This document shows positions 41,223-49,428 of a stretch of DNA of 64,000 bases, piece after piece (within the stretch, counting starts at the first letter, position 1; each line of letters opens with the position of its first letter). A model generated the notes under the pieces. The model was given only the letters and a program-made list of their open reading frames with translations. It made no database searches and was not told the DNA's origin. The stretch is from Symbiodinium sp. CCMP2592 (Eukaryota; Sar; Dinophyceae; Suessiales; Symbiodiniaceae). Both the position numbers and the translations under genes were made by a program. The stretch covers positions 1-64,000 of the forward strand of contig CAJNDT010000332.1 of assembly GCA_905221615.1 (NCBI GenBank), read 5' to 3'.

Positions 41223-41987
41223 ATGGCGAACTTGGCACCGGAGGCACTGGTGGACCTTCCTACTACCTCTGAATACCGCGAATGGGTCGCAGCTGCTCGA
41301 GAATCTCGCAGAGATCGCACTACACCGACCTCCTCGACCAACTATGTCTCATTATCCTCTGGGGAGAACCCTACGATTCCCATCTTCACCGACGTCCCGG
41401 TCAATTTTTGGCTTTCTCCTTTCATTGTGATGAGAGGCTGGTTGGTTCCGTTCTCCTCGACCTCACCGCGACCGCACATCCACCAGATTATGCACGAGGT
41501 GATGACGGAGGCCTGTAACATGTACTATGAGGTCGTCCAGATCGCGGATAATTCTTACCATGGATTGTTCGAGATTATACTCGACTTGTATCTCACTACG
41601 CAGCTCCTCCGGGTTAACCGCAATATGAACTATGAAGTCATTCACTTCTTGCACGGGCGCAACATTACCCACTTCATTACTCGGGACGTTCATCAGCCTC
41701 GACCCGCTCAACTACTACCAGGTGAACCTACTCCCCGTATGCGCGGACCGTTTCTGCCTCCACGCATCCTACCCATTGGCACCACCTACGCTGACGTGGT
41801 CCGGTTTTCAGATGCGGTTCTGACATTGATGATCCCTCATGAAATTCACACCTGGGAGGCTCTTGAGTTGTTGCAAACACAGCTACGGTGTCTACGCGCC
41901 CGCTCCTACCTATTGCTTGGACAATGTCTTCATTACCACCGCCGCGTGTTCTTCACCGCAGCTTCCGCCAACGATGTGGATCCATGA
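41223..41987 (+). CDS. PLE cistron F: paralogue of cistron E
   Basis: 254 aa. Shared core with E: DNSYHGLF (109-116), NRNMN (132-136), VRFS (193-196) and a following IP. F has a longer N-terminus (EYREWVAAARES, then WLSPFIVMRGWLVPF) and a longer loop before VRFS. It is preceded by E and followed by G after 175 bases. Sequence divergence between E and F is high, so the duplication is old although the element copy is young. Confidence 0.75.
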   Translation: MANLAPEALVDLPTTSEYREWVAAARESRRDRTTPTSSTNYVSLSSGENPTIPIFTDVPVNFWLSPFIVMRGWLVPFSSTSPRPHIHQIMHEVMTEACNMYYEVVQIADNSYHGLFEIILDLYLTTQLLRVNRNMNYEVIHFLHGRNITHFITRDVHQPRPAQLLPGEPTPRMRGPFLPPRILPIGTTYADVVRFSDAVLTLMIPHEIHTWEALELLQTQLRCLRARSYLLLGQCLHYHRRVFFTAASANDVDP

Positions 41988-42102
41988 CGCCGTGCTCCGC
42001 ATCCTGGTCCTCATACACTCTTTTTGACTGCCCGCACGAAAAAGATCCTACGCTCGATGCCCCATTCTTTTCATGTGCAATCCTTTCTCTGATTTATGGA
42101 TC

Positions 42103-42116
42103 CCGCAGCCGTTTTC
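42103..42116 (+). promoter_or_regulatory. DinoSL-like acceptor motif before cistron G
   Basis: CCGCAGCCGTTTTC. ATG of cistron G is the first ATG, 54 bases after the AG. Confidence 0.7.
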
Positions 42117-42162
42117 CCATTGGGTTATAACACGGCCGCGTCCCTTTTTCACGCCGACCTCT

Positions 42163-42573
42163 ATGAAACGATCAGCCGCTGTCGCAGGACTACCTACTCC
42201 ACCTAACCTAATACGTCTGCGTGTTCTGATTCCAGCCTGGTTCCTTTGCTGTGACCTACCCGATGACGGTGGACATGCAGAGTGGTTCGACTTTCATGTG
42301 TGGAGCGACATGCTCATTGATCATGTGAAACAACGACTCTCGCAACTGCTTCATCAACGCCATGGTCGGTACTTGCACCCATCACACTTTCAGTTACTCC
42401 AGGGCGACCGGCACCTCTCCTACATGAGGAGCACCACTGCGATTGCCACCGTCAAGGACGCTGAAATCCTCCGAGAAGAACCCGCTTGTGGCAGTCTACT
42501 TGAAGCCCGCCGAACGACCTGGCAACCGGCCATTGAACTACCTCCTGGTACCACACCGACTTGGAGACCTTGA
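42163..42573 (+). CDS. PLE cistron G: small protein with possible ubiquitin-like fold
   Basis: 136 aa. The middle has a pattern of strand, strand, helix and Leu-containing turns (IRLRVLIPAWFLCC; WFDFHVWSDMLIDHVKQRLS; HPSHFQLLQGDRHLS; ATVKDAEILRE) that follows a ubiquitin-like beta-grasp layout (beta-beta, K-containing helix, FQLL.G..L, then D.E.L). There is no C-terminal Gly-Gly tail, so it would not be a conjugated modifier. The fold is my inference from pattern; no sequence family was recognised. Confidence 0.65.
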   Translation: MKRSAAVAGLPTPPNLIRLRVLIPAWFLCCDLPDDGGHAEWFDFHVWSDMLIDHVKQRLSQLLHQRHGRYLHPSHFQLLQGDRHLSYMRSTTAIATVKDAEILREEPACGSLLEARRTTWQPAIELPPGTTPTWRP

Positions 42574-42633
42574 CGGCAAAACAGCTCGCTGCCGCCCTTT
42601 GTGATGTGTTTCTTGTTCTCCTTTCAATACATG

Positions 42634-42647
42634 CCGCAGCCGTTTCG
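42634..42647 (+). promoter_or_regulatory. DinoSL-like acceptor motif before cistron H
   Basis: CCGCAGCCGTTTCG after TTTCTTGTTCTCCTTTCAAT. The first ATG is only 17 bases after the AG. Confidence 0.7.
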
Positions 42648-42656
42648 ATCATCATT

Positions 42657-43151
42657 ATGAGTGTTCCCTTCCCCATTGCCTCGCTCGCACAAATCACCTC
42701 GTACCTGCAGTACATCGATGTGATCTTGGAGTTACACGACGATGCTGACGACTCCCCAGAATCGCATGACAACTTGCCTTTGTGGGTGACCAGGTCGTGC
42801 GCTCTGATTACCAACTCCATGCGAAGGGCCCGGCTTCAATGCGGCACACCGAGATTGATTCGACACGGATACCATGAAGCAGTCTTTCGCGTCTCCCTAC
42901 AACATGTGAGTTTATTCATTTGTCAGACAACAGCAGCTGTTTGTTCGGAATGGTGCCACGTTCTACGTGATTGTCTCGATGCCACTGAACATTTGCAATT
43001 ACACCTCACCCGCATCCCACAAGCTGCTCTACGACAAGGTGCTCCTTGCAAACTCTTCTACTGGGACGACGAGGAAGGCGTGGAAACATCTATTTCGATA
43101 CTACGAGCTGCCCTACCAGTTCGTCGCGTACGTTTTCAGCCTCTTTCTTGA
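42657..43151 (+). CDS. PLE cistron H: unknown, possible member of the E/F family
   Basis: 164 aa. Residues 71-77 (GYHEAVF) sit in a context like E's YYHGLF, followed by a helix with VSLFICQTTAAVCSEW. The protein is Cys-richer than its paralogues. Its upstream neighbour G ends 83 bases before. No domain was recognised; homology to E/F rests on a short core and is tentative. The RT cistron follows after 109 bases. Confidence 0.65.
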   Translation: MSVPFPIASLAQITSYLQYIDVILELHDDADDSPESHDNLPLWVTRSCALITNSMRRARLQCGTPRLIRHGYHEAVFRVSLQHVSLFICQTTAAVCSEWCHVLRDCLDATEHLQLHLTRIPQAALRQGAPCKLFYWDDEEGVETSISILRAALPVRRVRFQPLS

Positions 43152-43232
43152 TTCACTCCATACCGCCCTGCCTTCGGAAAACCGTCCGACCTTGCTATCC
43201 TTTGTTGCGCTTGCTTGCCCCTTCCCTTTGGT

Positions 43233-43243
43233 CCGCAGCCGTA
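43233..43243 (+). promoter_or_regulatory. DinoSL-like acceptor motif before the RT cistron
   Basis: CCGCAGCCGTA after CCCCTTCCCTTTGGT. The first ATG, 22 bases after the AG, starts the 1274-aa RT protein. Confidence 0.65.
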
Positions 43244-43260
43244 TATATTCGGGACGCTTC

Positions 43261-46200
43261 ATGCCCCCTCCCCCACCTACGCCCATGGTCCATGAACGGC
43301 GTCGGTCTCGCACTCCACGTCGACACCATTCTGTACGTGCTGAATGCCCTCCTCATGCACGAGTACGAGGCAACAGACAGGCTCAGACCAGACAAGCTCG
43401 ACTCATTGATTTTCTACATCAGGGCCCACTTCACCCACTGTATCGCCGTTTTGCCAATGGCCAGTCGGTGTACCCGCTTTCTTTCGATTCCACCGATGCT
43501 TTACTACTCGTCAACGAGGTCATTCGTCAATTGACAGAAGGTTCTTCATTGTCACCAGCACAATTTTCTGCACTACGAGATGATGACGTTGCCCACCACC
43601 TACGACATGAACTCTTCCCTTCTTCATCATCCTCTACCTCTTCAACATCCCGGCCAGTCATGGGTTTTAATCATCTGAGGAGATCACAGACATCTGACAG
43701 TCTACTACTCCGAGCAACCCCGACTTCATCTTTGCGGCGCTCTATGACCAGGACATCCACAACTCCGTCTACATCTTCAACCTTATGGATTCCACCACCC
43801 CCTCTCGATGCCATGTTCTCTCACCGTCCAGATCCCACACACAGGCCGTCTCCACCTCGGGTACATTATACCTGTCCTTCCTCATGTGACAGGTCCCAGC
43901 CACCTCGGACTCCCACATCTTCCTCTACAGGTCTAACTTCCTCGACCAGGACGTCCCTTACCACACCAACCGGCTGGGCTAAAGACTCGGACCTCAAGAT
44001 TGACGGATTGACATCGGCACTACGACCAACTTTGCCTTCGATCTCCGACTCGCGCATCAATGAGTGGTTGGTCAGCAGATACGCACTGACACGCGTTCAG
44101 GTTGCTCACACCTTACAAACCTCCGCTCTCCGACTCCTCTTCTGCCTGGAGATCTTCAGCTTTGACCACCTTTTCGCAGAAGATTTGGGAGACGACGAGG
44201 ACGACGTTCCACAATTATCTCCGCGAACCCCAGCACGTCACCGCCTACCACCTCATCTACACCGACTTCTTACATCCTTCCTAGACTTTTACATTGCGGC
44301 ATTGCCGATTATACGACAAGTTCTTCCACATCATGTCTTTGGACGTCTCTCTTGGGTACGTGCTCTGTGGTTCCTACAACTTCATCGTCTACGGTTCGCC
44401 ACTACTACCAACCATCGCGGTCTCCAGGATCTATTCTTCAATTTGGACGTACAGCCGTACACTCTGCGACATCATTTACAGTCCAGCGTCGTCTACATCA
44501 AAGTCTCCCACAAACACCCCGGATGGTACATCGGCTCCACCATCCACACGATCATTGACCGGGAAGTTAGCCGCCGCTCCAAATACAATCAACTTTGTTC
44601 TGGCACTCAAGCGTTCTTCGAGCCTGCCTTACGCATTTGGCACGCTGCCGGTACCTACGACCATCACCTACCTATTACTTTACAGCACCGACCTACTGAA
44701 GAACAAGTCCGCGCCTTGGAACAATCTCTAATTGCCACATATCATCCACACTTGAATGCCCCCTTCGTCTACACGTTCCTACGGAAACTGGGAGTACAGC
44801 TGGAAGCACCCATGGTCACCACCTTCTTGGAGGGTGGCAACGGTGCTCGTCTCCTACGTGCTCATCATCGCTACACACACTACCGGGATCTACCGGAACT
44901 CCTTGGCACTCGCTCCCTCATCGAACAACGGGAGACCCTGGCCACAATTATACAATATGTCGGCAGCAATGGCGTCCTCAAGTTTTTCTCACAACGAGTT
45001 CTACGTCGGAATGGCACTCCGATAGCCTACCTGTACTTACTCGTACGCTTCCTTGTCTTCGTGGATGAGCCACATCAAACACGTGCCCTACAAGCTTTAC
45101 GCTTAGCCCTTCGCTACAAAGGAGGAGAGATCCCACCTCGTCATCGATTACTTCCTCTTCCTCAATTGGCTCATGACTTTTTACGACAAGCTCAACATTG
45201 GTTGGACAGCTACATACTTCATCACCGAGAATGGTTCCCACCTTACCATCTACCACGATACACCATCACCGAGAAGAAGGCCCCTACGCTTGGTCAAACC
45301 TTATTCAATCACCACGCATGGCTACGATTGTGGGACCCAGAGAAACCCTTCTTGTGCTGTTGTCGACAACTACCAGGACAACGCACACCCTCGGACCACG
45401 TCGCAGCCCCAGCCGATGTCGTTCTGAACGAATCCATCTTTCGGGAAAACATGAGCGACGGCCGATGGTTGACCAAATCCCAATTTCGCAGGTGTACAGT
45501 GGCCCCTTTGAACCGATGGTTCAAGTTGTGGCGACAACCCGACCAATCCTTACTTCGCTGGCAAGTCTTTGTTTCACACCAATGGCAACTCCACAGCCAC
45601 ACTCTACGGATGCGTCCTGACGGCAGACAGTTACGCGAACTCAAGAATTTACGGGAAAGCTCGGAGCACATCGTGATCTCCCCTATTGATCATGGACCGC
45701 ACTTGGCTTATGCATTTTGTCCTCGACAATACTTCGACATCTTGACCAAGACTTTCTTGGATCCTGCAGTCTTCTGGCGACGAGACACCAACCCGATGCA
45801 GCTATCGGAACACATACAACGAGCTATAAAACGACATGTTCCCCCACGTTATCACTGGGCCCTGGCACCCAAAGCAGCTTTGCCGTATGCCTACGTGCTC
45901 CCCAAGCCCTCCAAACAATTCCTGAAGGGGCGCCCGATTGTCAGCTATTCCAACACGTGGTGTGCCACGCTCGCGAAATTTCTTTCTACCGCGGTCCTAC
46001 AGATGCTACAGACTGTTGTTCCACCTCAGTTCGTGTCTCCTACCGTCCACTCCATCATCCAGACGTTCATCCATGCCTTCCGCAACAACCCGGTCACCGT
46101 GGAACTTCAGCTACTTCAACAAGATCTTTCTGGTTTCTTCACTTCGGTTCCACATGATCGCATTTACCACTCGATCTCGTCGTTGACAGACATGTTCGCT

Positions 46201-47085
46201 CGCCACCAACAGATTCCTTTGGACTCCGACATACAGATCACGATGCGGGACCGCAATTCACTTGGTCGCCTATTTCGAGGCCGATATCGAAAAGCCGGTT
46301 CACATTACAAACCTCTATGCCTTCGCGACTTACCTTCATTGGTTATGTTCTTGCTACGACACTCCTTTTTCACAGTTGGCACGGAGATTTTGGTACAACA
46401 TCGCGGGGCCTCTATGGGCTCACCCATGGCCCCCTCAATGTGCGGAGCGACTGCAGCCCTGTGGGAAGCCACATTCCACCAACTCATCCGCGACCAGATG
46501 CTGACCTCTCGTTATTTCTGTTCTTCACGCTATGTGGACAATCGGTGCCTCCTTCGGATTTGGGACGGGGAGCTGGAATCCCTGGACGATCACCAACGGC
46601 ACCACTCCCACCGAGGCCACGATCCTTTTTCGTCATCCTCTACGTCCCCGTATGGTTGGTTCCAAGAAGTATATTTACATCCACATTTCTATGGCCTTCC
46701 ATTGGAATTGGAACATGTTCCGGGACAAGAACTACTGGGCACCGTCGTGGACACCGCACAACGTACCATTCGACTCGTCCTTCCACGGAACAGTATTTCA
46801 TTGCGCTCCCCGTGCTCAGTCTCTTCGACACGCAGGAACACTCAGGGACTGACCACACGGATTTATCTCATTTGCCGATTATCCTGGCCCAAAGCCGTCA
46901 TTGCTCCTCAAGTTCGTGAACTTGTTCATCTATATCGTGAACGAGGTTTCTCTGAACGCTCACTGGAAGACGCCTCCCGGTCCGTACTCCGTCGTTTTGG
47001 ACTACGTTGGCGACAGGTCAGTGAACCCCCGGAAAACTTGCTCGCATGCGTGTATCGAACTGGCACCCTTCAGTCCGTTTGTTGA
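43261..47085 (+). CDS. PLE cistron I: GIY-YIG endonuclease-reverse transcriptase
   Basis: 1274 aa from ATG 43261; the frame is open from 42967, but this is the first ATG after the acceptor motif. Residues 1-340 are Arg/Ser/Pro-rich with weak folding signals. The GIY-YIG endonuclease starts with VYIKVSHKHPGWYIGST (411-427), continues with a basic stretch and ends with LEQSLIATYHPHLN. A CCC cluster (699-701, LCCCRQLPG) lies between endonuclease and RT, where N-terminal-endonuclease PLEs carry a CxC motif. RT motifs: GRPIVSYSNT (about 890), QDLSGFFTSVP (Asp 955), RGASMGSPMAP (about 1050) and catalytic YVDN (1091-1094), where the family normally has xDD. PLE RTs are related to telomerase. The Asn needs checking: it could lower activity or mark this copy as dead, but the frame is otherwise intact. 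Confidence 0.88.
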   Translation: MPPPPPTPMVHERRRSRTPRRHHSVRAECPPHARVRGNRQAQTRQARLIDFLHQGPLHPLYRRFANGQSVYPLSFDSTDALLLVNEVIRQLTEGSSLSPAQFSALRDDDVAHHLRHELFPSSSSSTSSTSRPVMGFNHLRRSQTSDSLLLRATPTSSLRRSMTRTSTTPSTSSTLWIPPPPLDAMFSHRPDPTHRPSPPRVHYTCPSSCDRSQPPRTPTSSSTGLTSSTRTSLTTPTGWAKDSDLKIDGLTSALRPTLPSISDSRINEWLVSRYALTRVQVAHTLQTSALRLLFCLEIFSFDHLFAEDLGDDEDDVPQLSPRTPARHRLPPHLHRLLTSFLDFYIAALPIIRQVLPHHVFGRLSWVRALWFLQLHRLRFATTTNHRGLQDLFFNLDVQPYTLRHHLQSSVVYIKVSHKHPGWYIGSTIHTIIDREVSRRSKYNQLCSGTQAFFEPALRIWHAAGTYDHHLPITLQHRPTEEQVRALEQSLIATYHPHLNAPFVYTFLRKLGVQLEAPMVTTFLEGGNGARLLRAHHRYTHYRDLPELLGTRSLIEQRETLATIIQYVGSNGVLKFFSQRVLRRNGTPIAYLYLLVRFLVFVDEPHQTRALQALRLALRYKGGEIPPRHRLLPLPQLAHDFLRQAQHWLDSYILHHREWFPPYHLPRYTITEKKAPTLGQTLFNHHAWLRLWDPEKPFLCCCRQLPGQRTPSDHVAAPADVVLNESIFRENMSDGRWLTKSQFRRCTVAPLNRWFKLWRQPDQSLLRWQVFVSHQWQLHSHTLRMRPDGRQLRELKNLRESSEHIVISPIDHGPHLAYAFCPRQYFDILTKTFLDPAVFWRRDTNPMQLSEHIQRAIKRHVPPRYHWALAPKAALPYAYVLPKPSKQFLKGRPIVSYSNTWCATLAKFLSTAVLQMLQTVVPPQFVSPTVHSIIQTFIHAFRNNPVTVELQLLQQDLSGFFTSVPHDRIYHSISSLTDMFARHQQIPLDSDIQITMRDRNSLGRLFRGRYRKAGSHYKPLCLRDLPSLVMFLLRHSFFTVGTEILVQHRGASMGSPMAPSMCGATAALWEATFHQLIRDQMLTSRYFCSSRYVDNRCLLRIWDGELESLDDHQRHHSHRGHDPFSSSSTSPYGWFQEVYLHPHFYGLPLELEHVPGQELLGTVVDTAQRTIRLVLPRNSISLRSPCSVSSTRRNTQGLTTRIYLICRLSWPKAVIAPQVRELVHLYRERGFSERSLEDASRSVLRRFGLRWRQVSEPPENLLACVYRTGTLQSVC

Positions 47086-47090
47086 TTTAT

Positions 47091-47111
47091 TCGCAGGCAT
47101 TTTAGGTCAAG
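47091..47111 (+). promoter_or_regulatory. DinoSL-like acceptor motif before cistron J (longest match)
   Basis: TCGCAGGCATTTTAGGTCAA plus G. Aligned without gaps to the 22-base DinoSL, 17 positions agree, including ATTTT and the TCAAG end. It directly follows the RT stop after GTTTGTTGATTTAT. The first ATG is 36 bases after the AG. Confidence 0.75.
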
Positions 47112-47132
47112 TTACCACCAGAGCCCTTCATC

Positions 47133-47987
47133 ATGGCCGGTTCTTCACCCGATTCCTATCTCTTGGACGACGTCACCTGGACACCAGACCCGGACATGGA
47201 CTCAGACCTGGACGCCTCCTCCGCCCATGATGCTGGTCTACCTCCCGCCGGTTCAGATGTTGATGGGGACCACACACCTCATCCCACCCTTCCTCTTTCT
47301 CCCTCTCCTCTCCCCAGAATACCCGCCAGAAAACGCCGTCGACGACACCGCCACCACACTACCTCCTCTTCTTCCACATCATCCCGACCTTCCAAGGCCA
47401 CGTCAACATCATCTTCGACATCTTCATCGTCTTCATCCTCTTCTTTGTGCCCCACTGCGGAGCTACGAACACGGGACCCACCTATTTCCTCGTCCCGTTC
47501 GAAGACACGCTCACGGAAGACACCTTCCGGGACCAGCACTACCACTCCAGCGACAGGAGCTACACCAGCCCAGACCAATTCTCCCTCAGCGACTTTACAC
47601 GCTCCCCCTCGTGTCCGAATTCCTCCCCGAGGAAATGGTTATACATTACATCGAGTACGCCGCAGCAAGTCGGGCACTACACATTCCACCGTATCATTCC
47701 ATGGAGATGCCGCAGAACGTCGCCGACAACAGTGGCTCCGACAATGGCGCCAATGCACTCCTGCCTCCCCGTACTATCAGGACGTGCAGAACTGCATCAG
47801 ACATCGCGCCCGCATTATGTTGGACATCATAGCACATGAACGAGGAGGACCCACTGCGGCTTCGGACAATTCACGGATACGACGCCGCTATCACCTACCA
47901 GAAGACCAACTCATCCCTCTGGCACTCATCTACCGGGATTGCGCTGCTCGCCGACGACGGTCCGTCCGTGAAGTTCTGAGTACCTGA
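47133..47987 (+). CDS. PLE cistron J: acidic start, Ser/Arg-rich middle, basic C-terminus
   Basis: 284 aa. It begins with an acidic segment (DPDMDSDLDASSAHDAG), then a basic cluster ARKRRRRHRHH that could be a nuclear localisation signal, then long Ser/Thr runs. The C-terminal 90 residues look folded (YYQDVQNCIRHRARIMLDII; EDQLIPLALIYRDC). No known domain. Two other frames are open over part of this gene (47227-47832 and 47447-47839). They arise where the main frame has C at the second codon position, and I prefer the main frame because it starts at the first ATG after the motif. Confidence 0.6.
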   Translation: MAGSSPDSYLLDDVTWTPDPDMDSDLDASSAHDAGLPPAGSDVDGDHTPHPTLPLSPSPLPRIPARKRRRRHRHHTTSSSSTSSRPSKATSTSSSTSSSSSSSSLCPTAELRTRDPPISSSRSKTRSRKTPSGTSTTTPATGATPAQTNSPSATLHAPPRVRIPPRGNGYTLHRVRRSKSGTTHSTVSFHGDAAERRRQQWLRQWRQCTPASPYYQDVQNCIRHRARIMLDIIAHERGGPTAASDNSRIRRRYHLPEDQLIPLALIYRDCAARRRRSVREVLST

Positions 47988-48046
47988 TCCTACCGAGATC
48001 CTGCTCTGGAAAACATGCCCGATAACTCCGTTTCGTCGTCCCATAC

Positions 48047-48060
48047 CCGCAGCCTTTTCA
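48047..48060 (+). promoter_or_regulatory. DinoSL-like acceptor motif before cistron K
   Basis: CCGCAGCCTTTTCA, directly followed by a second partial copy CCGCAGCTTTTC (48061-48072). The first ATG is 57 bases after the first AG. Confidence 0.65.
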
Positions 48061-48109
48061 CCGCAGCTTTTCTGTACAAACACAGTTGGCTTCCCTTCCT
48101 CACCAACGA

Positions 48110-48688
48110 ATGGCTTCCTTCATTGACGTCCTCCCCTTGCTCCTCTCCTATTTCGAGATGCAGACTGTGATACAATTGGATCCCCGTCATTGCCAACGTC
48201 CACACACTGACGACCGCCACACCACTCGTTCCGCCTTCTCCATTTTGACCGCACATCACGGCGATTGTTCCTGGCACCAATATGGCGTTTGGCAACAGTT
48301 CCTCGCCGCCCTTCAAGATCACAAGATGAGCGCCCACAACTTCTTTGGCTTCCACCACGACAACACGGTGTTCACGATCTATCACTATCAGCCCTCGGTC
48401 ATTGTATACTGCAATCAATTGTGTTGGCGGGCCCACGTCCACCTACGTTCCGCATCACGACTTTGCCTACGTGTCCGTATTCGAGACCCTACCCTAGCAC
48501 AGTGGCGACCTACTTCGTCTGGACCCTGGATTACCACATGCTGGTGTTCAGCGCATTGCCTTTCCTTTTCCAAATGGACACCTACGATTTCTCGCCGCCA
48601 TTCACCTCCCCCACCCATCGCCACGGACAATCCTTATTGGCAGCAAGAACAACAACGACATGGTCTTCTTCCTGCTCTGAGACGGTGA
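48110..48688 (+). CDS. PLE cistron K: unknown 192-aa protein
   Basis: ATG 48110 is the first after the motif. The middle (NFFGFHHDNTVFTIYHYQPS, about residues 77-96) recalls the aromatic/His core of cistrons E, F and H. After about residue 120 the composition changes to Trp/Ser/Pro-rich, and another frame (to 48747) looks at least as protein-like (TLDYHMLVFSALPFLFQMDT), so a frameshift in this copy is possible. Function unknown. Confidence 0.5.
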   Translation: MASFIDVLPLLLSYFEMQTVIQLDPRHCQRPHTDDRHTTRSAFSILTAHHGDCSWHQYGVWQQFLAALQDHKMSAHNFFGFHHDNTVFTIYHYQPSVIVYCNQLCWRAHVHLRSASRLCLRVRIRDPTLAQWRPTSSGPWITTCWCSAHCLSFSKWTPTISRRHSPPPPIATDNPYWQQEQQRHGLLPALRR

Positions 48689-48766
48689 AGCTTTGGAAGA
48701 CACAGACGGCGATTTTTGAGACAAAGACCTTCACTTGCACATCATGACCCTGGTCATTTTGCTCTA

Positions 48767-48780
48767 CCGCAGCCCTTTCA
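48767..48780 (+). promoter_or_regulatory. DinoSL-like acceptor motif before cistron L
   Basis: CCGCAGCCCTTTCA after TGGTCATTTTGCTCTA. The first ATG lies 65 bases after the AG. Confidence 0.65.
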
Positions 48781-48837
48781 GCAATATTTGGTTAGTCCTC
48801 CGCCTCTCCTTTCCTTCCTTTCGTCGCCCGTACACTC

Positions 48838-49428
48838 ATGGCCCCGCACCTATCCGACATTCCCTTGGAATGGTGGCTTGATTACCTGGTGGAGCTCCGA
48901 GTATGGCAAGTTCGTCCGATGACCTCCCCCGATCTCCGGATCCCTAGCACCCTCCTTGACCCGCGCTTTGTGATATCGCAACACCGATTCACCACATCTC
49001 AGAACCGCTACTACCTCGACACCCTCCACGGACTTTGTCAACTCAATCCTTCTTTCCAGCGACTGGATTACTATGACCCGGACATTTGCGGTTACCAGTA
49101 CAGCATGTTCACAACTGCACCATCTCCGAGTGCACTTCACGCACTACTTCTCGCCGACCGTCGACTACATTGCAACATGAGTCAACTGATACTGCGCCAT
49201 CGCTGGCAACTTTGTCTTGGTTTACTTGCACCTAGAGTCTATGCTCGTCATGTTGATCGACGTCACTTTCAAAGACACGAATTGCCAACTCCTCTTCGAG
49301 AAGTTCTACATCGACTTGCCTTGCACCGCTGCCAGATCCTGCAAGTTCACCCGATGGCTCTACCTGCCCTACATGCTCACCGTCTTCGTCTGATTACTTC
49401 ACCCCGCTACGGCGGGGTGTGTGTGTGA
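48838..49428 (+). CDS. PLE cistron L: last cistron, probable member of the E/F family
   Basis: 196 aa. N-terminal Trp/Leu helix (LEWWLDYLVELRVW). GYQYSMF (85-91) is followed by PSALHALLLADRRLH and an Arg-rich helix, in the same spacing as E's YYHGLF...NRHLN. The C-terminus runs into the right pseudo-LTR: the stop TGA (49426-49428) is formed where the GTGTGTG run meets ACAACCC. The last residues (YGGVCV) are therefore encoded by the junction hairpin and the TG repeat, so the natural end of the protein depends on the tandem arrangement. Confidence 0.65.
   Translation: MAPHLSDIPLEWWLDYLVELRVWQVRPMTSPDLRIPSTLLDPRFVISQHRFTTSQNRYYLDTLHGLCQLNPSFQRLDYYDPDICGYQYSMFTTAPSPSALHALLLADRRLHCNMSQLILRHRWQLCLGLLAPRVYARHVDRRHFQRHELPTPLREVLHRLALHRCQILQVHPMALPALHAHRLRLITSPRYGGVCV
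49401..49418 (+). other. Junction hairpin with TACG tetraloop
   Basis: ACCCCGC-TACG-GCGGGGT: a perfect 7-bp stem with a C(UACG)G loop, a very stable tetraloop class. It lies directly before the TG run that opens the right pseudo-LTR, at the candidate 3' end of the element body. Confidence 0.75.
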
